Positions 47,409 to 58,200 of a stretch of 64,000 nt of DNA are shown here, one piece after another. The DNA comes from Galdieria partita. Lineage: Eukaryota; Rhodophyta; Bangiophyceae; Galdieriales; Galdieriaceae. The notes beneath the pieces were generated by a model. That model worked only from the letters and a program-made list of their open reading frames with translations. It ran no database searches and was not told the DNA's origin. Position numbers and translations under genes: made by a program. The stretch is taken from positions 62,001 to 126,000 of the forward strand of contig BQMJ01000065.1 of the NCBI GenBank assembly GCA_025991245.1, written 5' to 3'. Each line of letters opens with the position of its first letter. The stretch's first letter is position 1.

Positions 47409-47729
47409 CTAATCTTTTGCTTTGAGTTTCCTTCTTCGAGAACGAACTGGGATCCAGCCTGAATCTTCTGCGCTGTATTCCTCTTGTCTATTTGCATTGT
47501 TTCCATCTTCGTTGATACTTTCATGGGAAGTACTCGAGGCTCTGCTCTTCCTGTTCTTCTTCTTCTTCTTGGCTTTGTTATTGGCTGCTTTATGACTAGC
47601 TGTTTTCTTGGTGTTCTTTGACTTTAGACGACTCCAAGTACAATAGGCTACTATGGAAGTTACCAAGCAAAGCGACGCGGACAATGCACCGAGAGCCCAT
47701 AACTTGGACGTGTCAGCACTCATGCCCAA
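47409..47729 (-). CDS. Small single-pass membrane protein, unrecognised
   Basis: 106 aa. A hydrophobic helix near the N-terminus (LGALSASLCLVTSIVAYC) is followed by a very basic stretch (KKTASHKAANNKAKKKKKNRK) and a Ser/Glu-rich part ending SGWIPVRSRRRKLKAKD. This is the layout of an N-terminally anchored protein with a long cytosolic basic tail. No known domain; it might be an ER- or ribosome-associated factor, but that is speculation. An alternative start three codons in is equally possible. Confidence 0.5.
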   Translation of the reverse strand: MGMSADTSKLWALGALSASLCLVTSIVAYCTWSRLKSKNTKKTASHKAANNKAKKKKKNRKSRASSTSHESINEDGNNANRQEEYSAEDSGWIPVRSRRRKLKAKD

Positions 47730-47893
47730 TCACCCAAATTTGCCTATTGCTTCCATTCTATCTCAACGGATTACTCATTCTTGGAAATGTATTTTATTTC
47801 TGATACACAAATCAACAATGAAAAAAGCAAAACATCAACTGTAAAACCCACATCACACACTCACACGTGGCCTCTATGGCAATCCACAGTTGT

Positions 47894-48827
47894 TCAAACT
47901 CGCATACGAACTCGCTTAGGATCATCGAATAGGCGTTTTACAAAGTACAATTTCACAGCAACAAGCGAAGCAACAAATAATGTTTTGAGCAAGAGAAACA
48001 CCAAAACTGCTCTGTTGGTAGAAAGGATTGTCTTTTCATGTTTCAATAAACGGCTAGCCATTGTATGTATCAATAAGTACCCAATCATCAGGCAACTCAA
48101 GCTTACGTTCTCAAGTAATACTGACTAGCTAACGCACTATCTAATTCACGTTGCAAGCTAGTGAGTCCTTCATAAGTTTTCTCGATTTGTCCTTTTGCCA
48201 CTAAGTCGAAAGCGTTTCCATTTCCTTCACTTACCAACTTGCAAAGCATTCATTGCTTCTACTTCAACTGTGCCTTCAAAACCCGTTTTCACAACATAAC
48301 TTACTAAACGACTCGTTCTAAAAACAATTTGTGTCGAAAGAAAACAATCAAAGGACACCTTACGTAATGTCTCCACTACGAAAACAGACCTTGTAAGTGC
48401 CACCGTCTTCCGCTTTGTAAGATATACGACCTCTTTGAGCACCTCTTGAATCCCATTTCAACTCGGGTGGTCCTTGAGGATTCACTTTAAACAACTACAA
48501 AGACTTAACGGGTGTAACTCTGGATACACAACTACTTGCCTCCACATCGATACGGGAATCTTCGGGATCCAATACGTGAAAATTTCCAGTTAATACACCG
48601 CCTCTTTCTATTTCCTCATAGAAACAAAAATCCTACAACCACAACTTGTCGGGGGTAACAGTCATCGAGTCTCTTCCACTTACTTCTGGATTCCAGGTAG
48701 GTTCGAATACAAAATCAAAACTTGTAACCTATAAAAACTTAGAATAAGAACAAGTTTTCCAACTACTCACTTTTTGCCAATATAAAGTAAATAGGAACAA
48801 TGTGACGAACCCGTACGAATTCTTCAT
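47894..48827 (-). CDS. p24/TMED cargo receptor (emp24/gp25L family)
   Basis: COPII/COPI vesicle cargo receptor cycling between ER and Golgi. Seven small exons spread over 934 bp: a signal peptide (NSYGFVTLFLFTLYW), the GOLD domain with EDFCFYEEIERGGVLTGNF, ELFKVNPQGP, and GGTYKVCFRSG, then a coiled region (RELDSALASQYYLRTRLLKHEKTI) and a transmembrane helix (AVLVFLLLKTLFVASLVAVKLYFV) with a short basic tail KRLFDDPKRVRMRV. The first Cys of the GOLD pair (DFCFYEE) and the second (KVCF) are present. The third intron, after RIDVE, starts GCAAGT and ends TTTGTAG, so it is a GC-AG intron. The C-terminal tail lacks a KKxx ER-retrieval signal. Confidence 0.88.
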
Positions 48828-48939
48828 TTTGTCAAGGGGGGAAACAGACATTCCTTTTCTTTTGGCGAACATTCAGTGGCTTTGGAAAACTCGAACTTTT
48901 CAGTGAAATAGCGAATTCTATTTTTTCCATACACTTTTT

Positions 48940-50298
48940 ATGGAACCACTGCCTAGTTCCGATTTGGATACTTATGCTTCAAGATACTATGGTCGTGGAA
49001 AGATACTGCGACTACAACATATTGCTTCTCATAGCCCTAAACTACGAAAGGAAGCCCTTTTATTAGCGTTGGCTGAAACCAAAGCAGAAACAAGAGATGT
49101 AGAATTGTATAAACGGTTATTGGAAAGGTTGAAAGAAGTAGGTCAAGTTCATATTCCGTTAGAAAGTGAATGGGAGACTAGTGTGGTAAAAGAAGATTCC
49201 AAAGAAGTGGAAAGATTGGAAACGGAACTACAGCGCTACAGACATAATATGATCAAAGATAGCATTCGTATGGCATATGGAGATCTTGGAGACTTTCAGT
49301 ATTCCAAAGGTAACTTGGAAGAGGCATTGCGCAATTATTTGAAAATGAGAGACTATTGCGTGAGCTCTCAACAAATTACGGATATGTGTTTGAAGATTAT
49401 ACAGTGTGCTATTATTTTAGGCAATTTTTCACTCGTAGAAAGTTATGTTCAAAAGGCAGAGCAGACTCCTGAAATAGCTAATGATGAGGTAAGCAAGAGT
49501 TGTACGTATTTCCACTATACTGAGAAAATAGAATAACAGAAAACGCAAGCCAAGTTACAGTGTGCTTTAGGTTTGGCACTTTTATCGAAGAGAAAGTTGA
49601 AAGCTGCTGCAGAAAGGTTTTTACAAGTTTCTTTTGCTTTGCAAGATAGTTTCAATGAAATCTTGGCTCCCGAAGATGTCAGTACCTTGGGATCCATTTG
49701 TGCGTTGGCCACTTTTGATAGGAAGGAATTGAAACGAAAACTTTTGGATAACAAACCATTTAAAGAATTTCTAGAACTTACTCCGAATATTCGAGAGTTG
49801 ATCAACGACTTTTATTTTTGTCATTATGGAAAATTCTTTGAACGCTTACAGCGAATGGAACCTGATTGGAGGTTGGATCTGTATTTTTATTCTCTGGTAG
49901 ATACTGTGATGGAGTTGATTCGTGATAAAGCGCTCATTCAATATGTGATGCCTTATACTTGTGTATATTTAGATGAAATGGCAAAAGTCTTTTGTACGGA
50001 TGTTTACTGCTTGCAAGATGAACTGGCAAAGTTGATAACGAGTCACCAAATACAAGGTAGAATTGATTCGCATCGAAAGATATTATATGCAAAAGAAGCA
50101 AATAAGAGAAATAGCAGTATATTGGACAGTCTTTCACAAGGTACTCATTTAGTAGACCAGGCAGAATCGATGCTTTTACATATCAAGATGCTGAAACATC
50201 GACTTTCTATTCGAGCTACGAGTGCAACGGAGCAGTTGTATGATCATTCCCATTCCTCATCCAATAGAATGGATTGGGGTTCCCTTCATGGTGAATAG
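48940..50298 (+). CDS. CSN1: COP9 signalosome subunit 1 (CSN1)
   Basis: PCI-domain subunit of the COP9 signalosome, the cullin deneddylase. Exons 48940-49488 and 49540-50298 (1308 nt, 435 aa; 51 nt intron). The N-terminal helical part reads YASRYYGRGKILRLQHIA; the TPR-like part contains MIKDSIRMAYGDLGDFQYSKG and ALRNYLKMRDYC. The PCI domain includes LGSICALATFDRKELKRKLL, ELTPNIRELINDFY and YTCVYLDEMAKVF, ending with GRIDSHRKILYAKE, in which I-D-S is the typical PCI winged-helix signature. The proteasome paralogue RPN7 differs in the Y-G-R-G-K-I-L-R-L start. The divergent p24 start is about 110 bp away. Confidence 0.88.
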
Positions 50299-50335
50299 AT
50301 TGTTTGTCAGTTTGAATCAAGTGATTGTTGGTTTA

Positions 50336-51996
50336 TTAAAGTTCCTCCTTTTTTATACTATCCAAAGGAAAAGTGGCATGTTGCTTTATAAAGCCCATAA
50401 TATTTTCCCTGGTTACCGGAGATTCAAAAGGTATGCCCACTTTAGGAGAACCCGCAGGAAAATAATGCATCGTTGGATATTTCTTCGCAAAATAAGGACT
50501 CGGTGCATCGTTGTCGACGGCATTCATCTTTGCCACAATCAGACGGTCAGAATAAGAAACAAGTTCTTTGGCAATCTCCTCTACAATAGCTTGCGCTTCT
50601 CGACTCTTTTCCAACCAATTGGCATACTGTAAAATGAAAACATCCTTTTTCGAATCCCCTACTATAGAATGCCAAGTCTCTCCAACGACAACTTTGGGCA
50701 AACCTTTGTTAGGCATGGGAGGCTTTTCTGATCTTCTAAACTCCTCTACTGTTCCATCCAATACTCCTTGTACCCATCTCTTCAGTGGTTTGGCTTTCGG
50801 TGCCGTTGACTTTCTAGGAAATACAAAATTCTTGTTCTTCTCAAATATATGCATAACAATAGCACTCACATCACTCTCATTGTCACTCACATAGAGTTGT
50901 CTTCTTAGACTTTGAAGTGAGTTCCAATCCCCTAAAACGACATTCACATAGCCTAACATGTCCTTGCTTGTTTCTTCAAGTACTTGAAAAAGTTGGGGAT
51001 CCATTCGTGAAGCGTTCTTCACAAATGCTATCAAAATAGGCAATTGGGCTGCTTTGAACTGATGAACAGTGGTAGCGTTTAAATAACTAAGAGGAGGAAA
51101 AATACTGCCTCGAATAAAACGACCCATCTCCTCTTCATCCGTCCACTTTTGGATGCTTATCAAAGGAGAACTACGATTGATTTCTTTAGGATAATGACAA
51201 ACTGAAAGAATGGCATTATCATCAACGATATCTTCAACACGATAAAAATGACAAATGTCTTTCCACAGCGTTGCATTCACTGTGATATAAAACATGTCCA
51301 TGCCATCTACAGCGACGGCAATAGGTTTGGATACTCTGGCCAATAGTTGAAGAAAGTGAGCCTTATCTTCTGCTTTGTGGGAATAAGCAACAAGTAGACA
51401 ACCAGAGTCCTTCTCTCGTAACTTATTCTCTAGTAAACATGCTTCTGATTCATTTTCTACGACTTTCCAAGGAGAAGTTATGCTTCCTCTAACAAACGAG
51501 ATCATATCCTTTGCCTTTCTTTTCCCAAGGTAATCCTTTTCCAACTGACCGTGAATAAACAACTTGAGTGTCTATCAACTTGTCAATTTTATACAAGGAG
51601 AGATATTCGTAACTACTACTTACCGGATAGCCTTCGATTTGCAGTTCATCAGCTAGTTCCTAGGAATATTCTGAGTTGAAGATATTTCTTCAAGTAGATA
51701 CAAACCTTTTCTTCTGTACAGTCTACTTGAGCAAATATTGCTTTATTCTCTAATTCTTTAGCTGCTTGTTCAAATTCCTTTATCATTTTGTTACAGTGCG
51801 AACACCAAGGAGCATAAAACTTGACAAAAACACAAGTTTCATTTTGTACAACTGGCCAAAAGTTTTCCTTTGTGAGCTGGATTACGTGAGAGTTGTTTTC
51901 TTGTTGTTGTTGTTGTTGTGAGGTTACAAAGACATAATCAAACGACGACAAGATGACAATAGCAACCCACCACCAAGAGTGAGCCATCACAACCAA
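50336..51996 (-). CDS. Protein disulfide isomerase, second catalytic domain degenerate
   Basis: ER oxidoreductase/chaperone. Signal peptide (HSWWWVAIVILSSFDYVFVTS), a Gln run encoded by (TTG)n on the plus strand, then the a domain with VFVKFYAPWCSHCNKMIKEF (active site CSHC). Two short introns split off the exon ELADELQIEGYP, restoring the usual E-x-Y-P-T. The b and b' domains follow. The a' domain has DVFILQYANWLEKSREAQAI where W-C-G-H-C is expected, so its redox site is lost, though Y-P-T-M-H-Y-F remains. The end KKEEL* is a KDEL-like retrieval signal. It is probably a one-site PDI with a chaperone-like a' domain. Length about 525 aa. Confidence 0.85.
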
Positions 51997-52066
51997 TTGG
52001 GCATTTTTCCCAAGAGCGATCGGAACATTTTCATTTTATCCAGAGAGAGAGAAAGAAAAATGCTCA

Positions 52067-52689
52067 TTACATTTTGGGTTCCACTAAACGAGGTTTGACA
52101 AATAATAACGTCGCTTCAGCATATAAAGAGCCATCTGGATGGTACATTTTGCCTCCAGCTACAGTCTTCCTTCCATTTGTATGATCAATATATCCTTCCA
52201 CTATGACCATACTATTCAACGGAACAGGTTTTCTATACTGAACATTCAACTGAACTATACAAGCTTCAACCAAAACCAAACTTTATGATTGTTCCTACCT
52301 GTCATAGCAAAAGGGCCTGATAATAAAACTGCACTGCTCACACAGTCATCCAACAAAGCTGCTGTGGCTCCACCATGCATAAAACCTGAAGGACCTTGTA
52401 CGTGTGAACCAACACGTACAAGATAAATAACAGAGCCATCCAAAGCCCTTCTAAGCATAACAACATGAATATGTGGATTACTCAAGACAAAGTTCTTCGT
52501 AATATTGGACAAATTGCCTTTTTGAATGTGGAGTTTGGTTAGCAAACGAAAGCCCCGCTCAAACAACTTGCGCAACATGAGCTGAAACTCTTCCGAATGA
52601 CTCGACGGAAACCAAGTTGGAAGTTGAGCTGGTTCTGTAGACAATGCTTTGGCATGATAAAGTTGGAATATGGGCTTCTGCATCAACAT
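52067..52689 (-). CDS. Hotdog-fold thioesterase (PaaI/THEM4-like)
   Basis: Acyl-CoA thioesterase-type protein. Two exons joined at GPFAMT-VQLNVQYRKP over a 45-50 nt intron. The hotdog core is typical: GFMHGGATAALLDDCVSSAV (H-G-G-x-x-x-x-x-L-D), VQYRKPVPLNSMVIVEGYI and GKMYHPDGSLYAEATLLFV. The first 70 residues are variable and may be a targeting sequence. The catalytic acid is the Asp of LLDDC. The substrate is likely an acyl-CoA; mitochondrial THEM4-like proteins are the nearest in layout. Its start overlaps the longest reading of the divergent gene, which therefore probably starts later. Confidence 0.78.
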
Positions 52690-52794
52690 TCATATATCGA
52701 AAGAAAACCTGCGTTTCTCTATCGGATTACACGAGGCAATGACAAGCTTCAACGATGGAAATGTCAACTAGACAAATGGAATCCGATCCACGGA

Positions 52795-53994
52795 ATGTGC
52801 TTTATCCTTTCTCATAGTTGTAGTGGTGGTTTAGTACAGCACAAGTGTTCAAGAAAGTATACGTTGCTAGGAAAAGATACAAGAAAGTCCATTCTAGAGA
52901 AATGGAAACATTTAGGTATCCTGTTTACAAACGGCTCTGGTAGAGTGTACTTTCAACGGACCACGCGTTGTTCAACAGAAAACCAAACTCAAGGTGAAAC
53001 GGAAAAGAAAAAGCCCGGAAAGCTATTGTTCCCAAACGTGCGCTATTACTTGACAAAGAACAAAAGCAATACAATTTCTCATTTGCCTTTGGTAAAGGGT
53101 CAGTCGACGGATGAAATTCTAGGCTCCACCCAAAGAATATTACTTGACCACCGAGGAGTGGTTTATACACAAAAAAGTACATTAAATATGGAAGAGGGTC
53201 AGATAGCAGCGTTAGAAACCAAAAATATCCATTCAGACAAGACAACAACTCGCAAGTTTTTTGGAGTTTGGACAGTGGATAGTGAGCTGCACGTGACTCC
53301 TGCTTCTTCGTTGTTACCACAGTCATCACCCATAACAAGTTTGTATACTACAAAAAAGGGAGTTGTTTTGGGTGTTTTGCAATCAACTGATGACGATGAA
53401 TATATCCCCATATTGTGGATGGCCAGTTATGGAACTTGTGGAAATGATACAGAGTGCTTCCTTGTAGGGATCTCTATAGTTGATTTGAAGCGTTTCCAAC
53501 AAGGCACAGTAGACCAGTTAGTTGGTTTATTTGCTTCACAATTTCAAGTGGAAGCCAAAAATCTCCAAGTTTTGGTTGGAATGCCTCCTTCCATGAACTT
53601 TCCAAGAGCGAGTGGAAAGCAAGTTTTAGAATTATTTGAGTGTGAAAGATGGAAGATGACACGTCAGTTTCAATTTGTACATATGGTTGGAAAGAAACAT
53701 ACGGAACAATTGGTGATTAGCAAAAGAAGAAATAGTCTTCGGAAGGATTCGGAAGTATTGGCACGCAGAACATTAGAAAGTATTCAGTGGAAAGTAGACA
53801 TTTCGAGGCTTGTTGCAGAGCGTCTTCGATATTTAGGTATTGTTGTATTGAATCATACTTTTCCAGTTTCATTATTAGACAACACCCATTCAGAAAGTGA
53901 CTCGTGTATCGAAACCAACAAAACATCGGAAATACAATTGACAGAAACATCATTTACCAAAAATATTCTTTCCGCCGCTATTAGTATTCCTTAA
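52795..53994 (+). CDS. Divergent YfiH/LACC1-like protein without active-site residues
   Basis: About 399 aa from ATG 52795; the frame is open further upstream (to 52597) but over the thioesterase start. The C-terminal 250 residues follow the layout of the YfiH/LACC1 purine nucleoside phosphorylase family: a core IPILWMASYGTCGN, then FLVGISIVDLKRFQQGTVDQ, LQVLVGMPPSM (family I-G-P-x-I), GKQVLELFE and KVDISRLVAERLRYLGI (family L-D-L-x-x-x-N-R-x-Q-L-x-x-x-G-V). The zinc ligands, H-A-G-W-R and the later Cys and His, are not found, so activity is doubtful. The N-terminal part is unrecognised. The match is by pattern only and could be wrong. Its stop codon shares bases with the stop of the convergent gene. 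Confidence 0.4.
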   Translation: MCFILSHSCSGGLVQHKCSRKYTLLGKDTRKSILEKWKHLGILFTNGSGRVYFQRTTRCSTENQTQGETEKKKPGKLLFPNVRYYLTKNKSNTISHLPLVKGQSTDEILGSTQRILLDHRGVVYTQKSTLNMEEGQIAALETKNIHSDKTTTRKFFGVWTVDSELHVTPASSLLPQSSPITSLYTTKKGVVLGVLQSTDDDEYIPILWMASYGTCGNDTECFLVGISIVDLKRFQQGTVDQLVGLFASQFQVEAKNLQVLVGMPPSMNFPRASGKQVLELFECERWKMTRQFQFVHMVGKKHTEQLVISKRRNSLRKDSEVLARRTLESIQWKVDISRLVAERLRYLGIVVLNHTFPVSLLDNTHSESDSCIETNKTSEIQLTETSFTKNILSAAISIP

Positions 53995-55199
53995 AGATGA
54001 TCCCAAGTTTCAGTTTGCTTTTCTTCTTCTCTCATTTGTTCTTTGATTTTCTCGACAATTATATTCGAAGGTGCCAAAAAATAGAAAATATTTTCTATTC
54101 CATTCTTGAGCCTAGCATTGGTGATATATGGTTCGATTCCAATATAGAGATGACCAAGAATGGAGAAGAAAACGCTCAACATACCAAACGGAATCATTAT
54201 CTACAAATGTTTACTACAAATATGAATTGCACCAAGTGTTCATACCTTTTTCAAGATAAACACCACAATAGCATTCTTGATAAAAGTACCAGGTCCATTA
54301 TCCCAAAAGTAATAAATAGAGAATGCTGCACCAAACTGAATAAGGTCGGCAAGTACAAATCCTACCCAAGTAGGAAAAGTTTCCTTGTTGCGAAAACGTT
54401 GTTTCATTCGTTCACTTTTGAGCCATTGATTGTCATTTTCTATACTTTTTAGAGCATCTAAAGCACAGCGGAATCGAGTACTCCATTCCATTTCAGTACA
54501 AACCAACGACCTTCTTTTGCACGGTTCCAGAACAGTTACTTGTCCATTCGCACCTTTTGGAAAGATAACCATATCTCCACGTTCCAATACGAGAACATCA
54601 CTGGCACCTTCCAAACGTAGTTGAAACTTTCCCTCTACAAATAAAGATATCTCTAAATTTTCAAAGGTCCAAGGATAACTTTGGTTGGCTTCTTCTTGCA
54701 CAGGATCCCAGTCTTCGACGCATAATACATTTGCTACAGCAGGATTTACTTTGCGCAAGACCTGCAACTCTATAGTATGGGAATCATAAATACAACTACA
54801 ATCATATGACTCCAACTGATAACAATAATCAGCAATCTCTGAAGAGGATATCTTTATGATACTAGAAGAGGAAGGAGAAGAAGACGGTTGGTTTGTCGTG
54901 TTCTGTCTAGACATAAACCAAGGAAACTGAGTTTTGGCTTTCCTAATCAAATGATGCGACAGGTTCTTCTCAACTCTTCTTGTCATAGGAAAAACTTGGT
55001 GACTGTACCATCTCACAACGTTGCAACTTTTTAACACATTACGACGTGAGTGAAGTGTGACTCCCATACAAGACATACATTGGAAAGGTGCCAAGTATAT
55101 CCAGGAAAGTTTCTTTTTACAACTAGAGTTCAAACAAGATGGGTGATATTCAACCAATGGGTTGTTCAACAACATGAATGGAGGAGATCTTGGACCCAT
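53991..55199 (-). CDS. Cupin-domain protein with C-terminal membrane segments
   Basis: Two exons joined at VVFILKK-IMIPFGMLS over about 46 nt. The N-terminal 110 residues are Ser/Arg/Cys-rich (likely transit peptide; a CMSC pair and a CLNSSC pair are present). A small beta-barrel follows: LEISLFVEGKFQLRLEG, VLVLERGDMVIFPKGANGQ, a cupin_3-like fold without the usual His ligands. The C-terminal part contains WVGFVLADLIQFGAAFSIYYFW and MIPFGMLSVFFSILGHLYIGI, predicted membrane helices, ending in a charged helix. Plastid envelope or thylakoid location is plausible. I know no named homologue with this arrangement. Confidence 0.6.
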
Positions 55200-55254
55200 C
55201 CGGTGATTGTTCTATCTATCATGAAATAACAATTCTTACAACAATGCATCCTTA

Positions 55255-58200
55255 TCAGTTGGCATTCCATTCTTCCAATACAATTTTTGGCCAAATATTC
55301 ATACTCTGTAGTTCTTGAAACAATAGCTTGCAAGCATAAGGAATTTTCAATGGCCGTATTTGTAAAGCATTACCACAAGTTGGACACCAATCCTATTATA
55401 AAACACTCCAGTCAAAAATAACCAAAATATATACTCAATATTACTTTGGAAACAATCAGTCCACATTGCTTACAAACATAAGCTACAAATGCATCACTAC
55501 TGTGCATCAATCTTTCCATAATAAGCATAGAAGCTCCATAACCTATCAAACAATCTCTCTCCATTTCTCCCAGCCGAAGACCTCCATCTATATATCCACA
55601 ATATATCAAAACCATCTTAGATGAGCAACCTGCAACTAACCTCGAGAACGACCTTCTGTGGGCTGTCTGGTTAAAACAGCTCGAGGTCCTCTTGCTCTAG
55701 CATGCATTTTGTCCTTTACCATATGCTTCAACTTTTGATAATAGATGGGTCCCATAAATACATAAGCTTGCAATGGTTCTCCAGTCATTCCTGAATACAA
55801 AATATCCTTTCCTATAAAAGACGATCAAACAGTAACCCCATCTATTGCTCTCACACTACCTGTATAAGAGAATCCATGTTGAGCAAGTAACGATGCACAA
55901 TCTTCCAGAGGATCTCCATCAAATGCCGTACCATCTCTGAATTCTCCACTTAATACTCCAGCCTTTAACAACTATCAATTCATATTGTAAACATACCGAA
56001 ACAACTTACTTTTCCAGCCATCAACTCCAAAAGTTTGCCTACTGTCATTCTAGAAGGGAACCCATGAGGATTCATAATAATATCTGGACATATTCCTTGC
56101 TCATTGAAAGGCATATCTTCCTATTGTTATTCTCAGGCATCCAACACACAATTACTTGACAATGATACTCAAAACTTACTTGAGGAACAATCAAACCACA
56201 GACTCCCTTTTGTCCATGCCGAGAAGAAAACTTATCACCGATCTCTGGAGTTCTGGTCTCTCGAATCATGACCTACAACAGAGATGATCTAAATGTATGG
56301 ATGATACTATATAGAGAGTTACCTTGATAAGTGAATGGGTTGAAGGATTGGAAGTAACAACTACTCTATCTATGATTGCATCATCTGGACCCTATTATTC
56401 AACAGAATATTTAGCTTGATACAAAAATGACTCATTTCTTACTTTATAAAAGAATGGCTGTGGACGATAGCCAACTTGTTGAATACTTTGCTGACTAGTC
56501 ATAGTTGTCATCGTATCTGTAGGCGTTTCTTTATAGACATATGCCTGACCAGGAGAAAGACGACCTCCTACTTTAGGTAATCCATCTTCTTCTAAACATG
56601 AAAACTTCATATGTGTACGTTCTGAACCTTCCGTGAAACTTGGAGGACGACAGACTCGGTCACATGTTCCATTTGGATATCTTCTTAAACTAAAGGCGTG
56701 TTTACGAACTACACAACAACGTCCATAGCCTCTATCCAAACTTGATCGATTCAATATCAAGGCATCTTCAATATCATATCCACTATAGCTCATGACTGCA
56801 ACAATAGCATTCTGACCACCAGGAAGTTCATCATATCTATTATAAAGAGATAAATGTTGGCTCTATTTTCTATAGGCAACTTACTTGATAAATGAAATGG
56901 TTTTAGTACTAACTAGAGGTTTCTGTGCATAAGTTAACAAATACAATAAAGTATCTGTTCTCAAGTGTTGATTGCATCCAATAAATCCTATAGCCTGTTT
57001 ACCCATTGCACACTGATAAGTATTTCTTGGAGACTGATTGTGATGTGGATAAGGAATGACTCCTGCACAAACTCCCAATATGGCCAAAGGAGATATCTCC
57101 AAGTGAGTAGTACGACAAGGCTCAATATTCTCTTCTGATAGTGCAATCAAGGCATTGTTTTCTTCATTCACGTCGAGATATTCTACAAGTCCTTGTTGCA
57201 CCAAATCCATAAATTGTAGTTGATTCTGTTCAAGTTGCTCGATGTGTTGTTGAGTAACTTTGGAATGTCCATTTTCAACTATAATCAGAGGTCGACAAAT
57301 GCGACCGGAATCACATGAAAGATAAACTACGCTTTCCAAATCATTCACGAATATAGAAACAAATTCTCCCATGGCACCTCTTCGACGAAGAAAGCGAAAG
57401 ACACTGGCAAAATACGAAGCATTTCGATGAATACCCAAAAGTTTTCCGTTTAAGAATATTCTAAAATGCAAAGGATTGTTCAATTCATCTCCTGAAAATA
57501 AAGCTGCATCTTCAACTCCTATTCATTCCTATGTAAGAAGAATAAGACATATAGCTTTTCCTTACCCAAAATATAACACAAACGTATCAAAGGCTCTTCT
57601 TCAGCATCGGTAGTAATATGAGCTGTCAAAGCCAAATTCTTTACTAAACCACAAGATTCACCTTCAGGAGTATCAGAAGGACATAAGAGACCCCACTGTG
57701 AACCTTGTAAGGATCGAGGACCAGAAATCTTTCTAGTCTTTTCAAATTGTGATGTAATTCTAGTCATCATTCCAAGTGCTGCAATATAACTCAATCTAGA
57801 CAAGACCTGTCATCCAATATCAAAACAACTTGGACTATTCGGAAATACATTCATACTTACTTGAGTAATACCTGCACGATGCATACGGAATCTCTTGACT
57901 GTCCAGTTTCCAGTGCCAATGGCATTCTCTAATCCTAATGAAATGGTGTCCTTATGATACTATTTGAGACAATATTTGTCATCCAAATATGTTACTTAAC
58001 TGGTCTCATGCATTTCACAATGTCAAACTGCGCTGCACGATTAGGCTTACTGAGCACCATATCAGCATGTCTCTTTAGATCTGCATTGAACTTTTTGAAC
58101 AGATCTTCAAACAACAAAGATAAAAGTTGTCCAGCCAATTCTAAACGTTTGTTTCCATAATAATCCTAAACACAAGTATTATACAAATATTGCAAGTCTT

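Noticed and set aside
51895-51920. (TTG)n as an expanded repeat
   Set aside because: It encodes a six-Gln run after the PDI signal peptide and is short.
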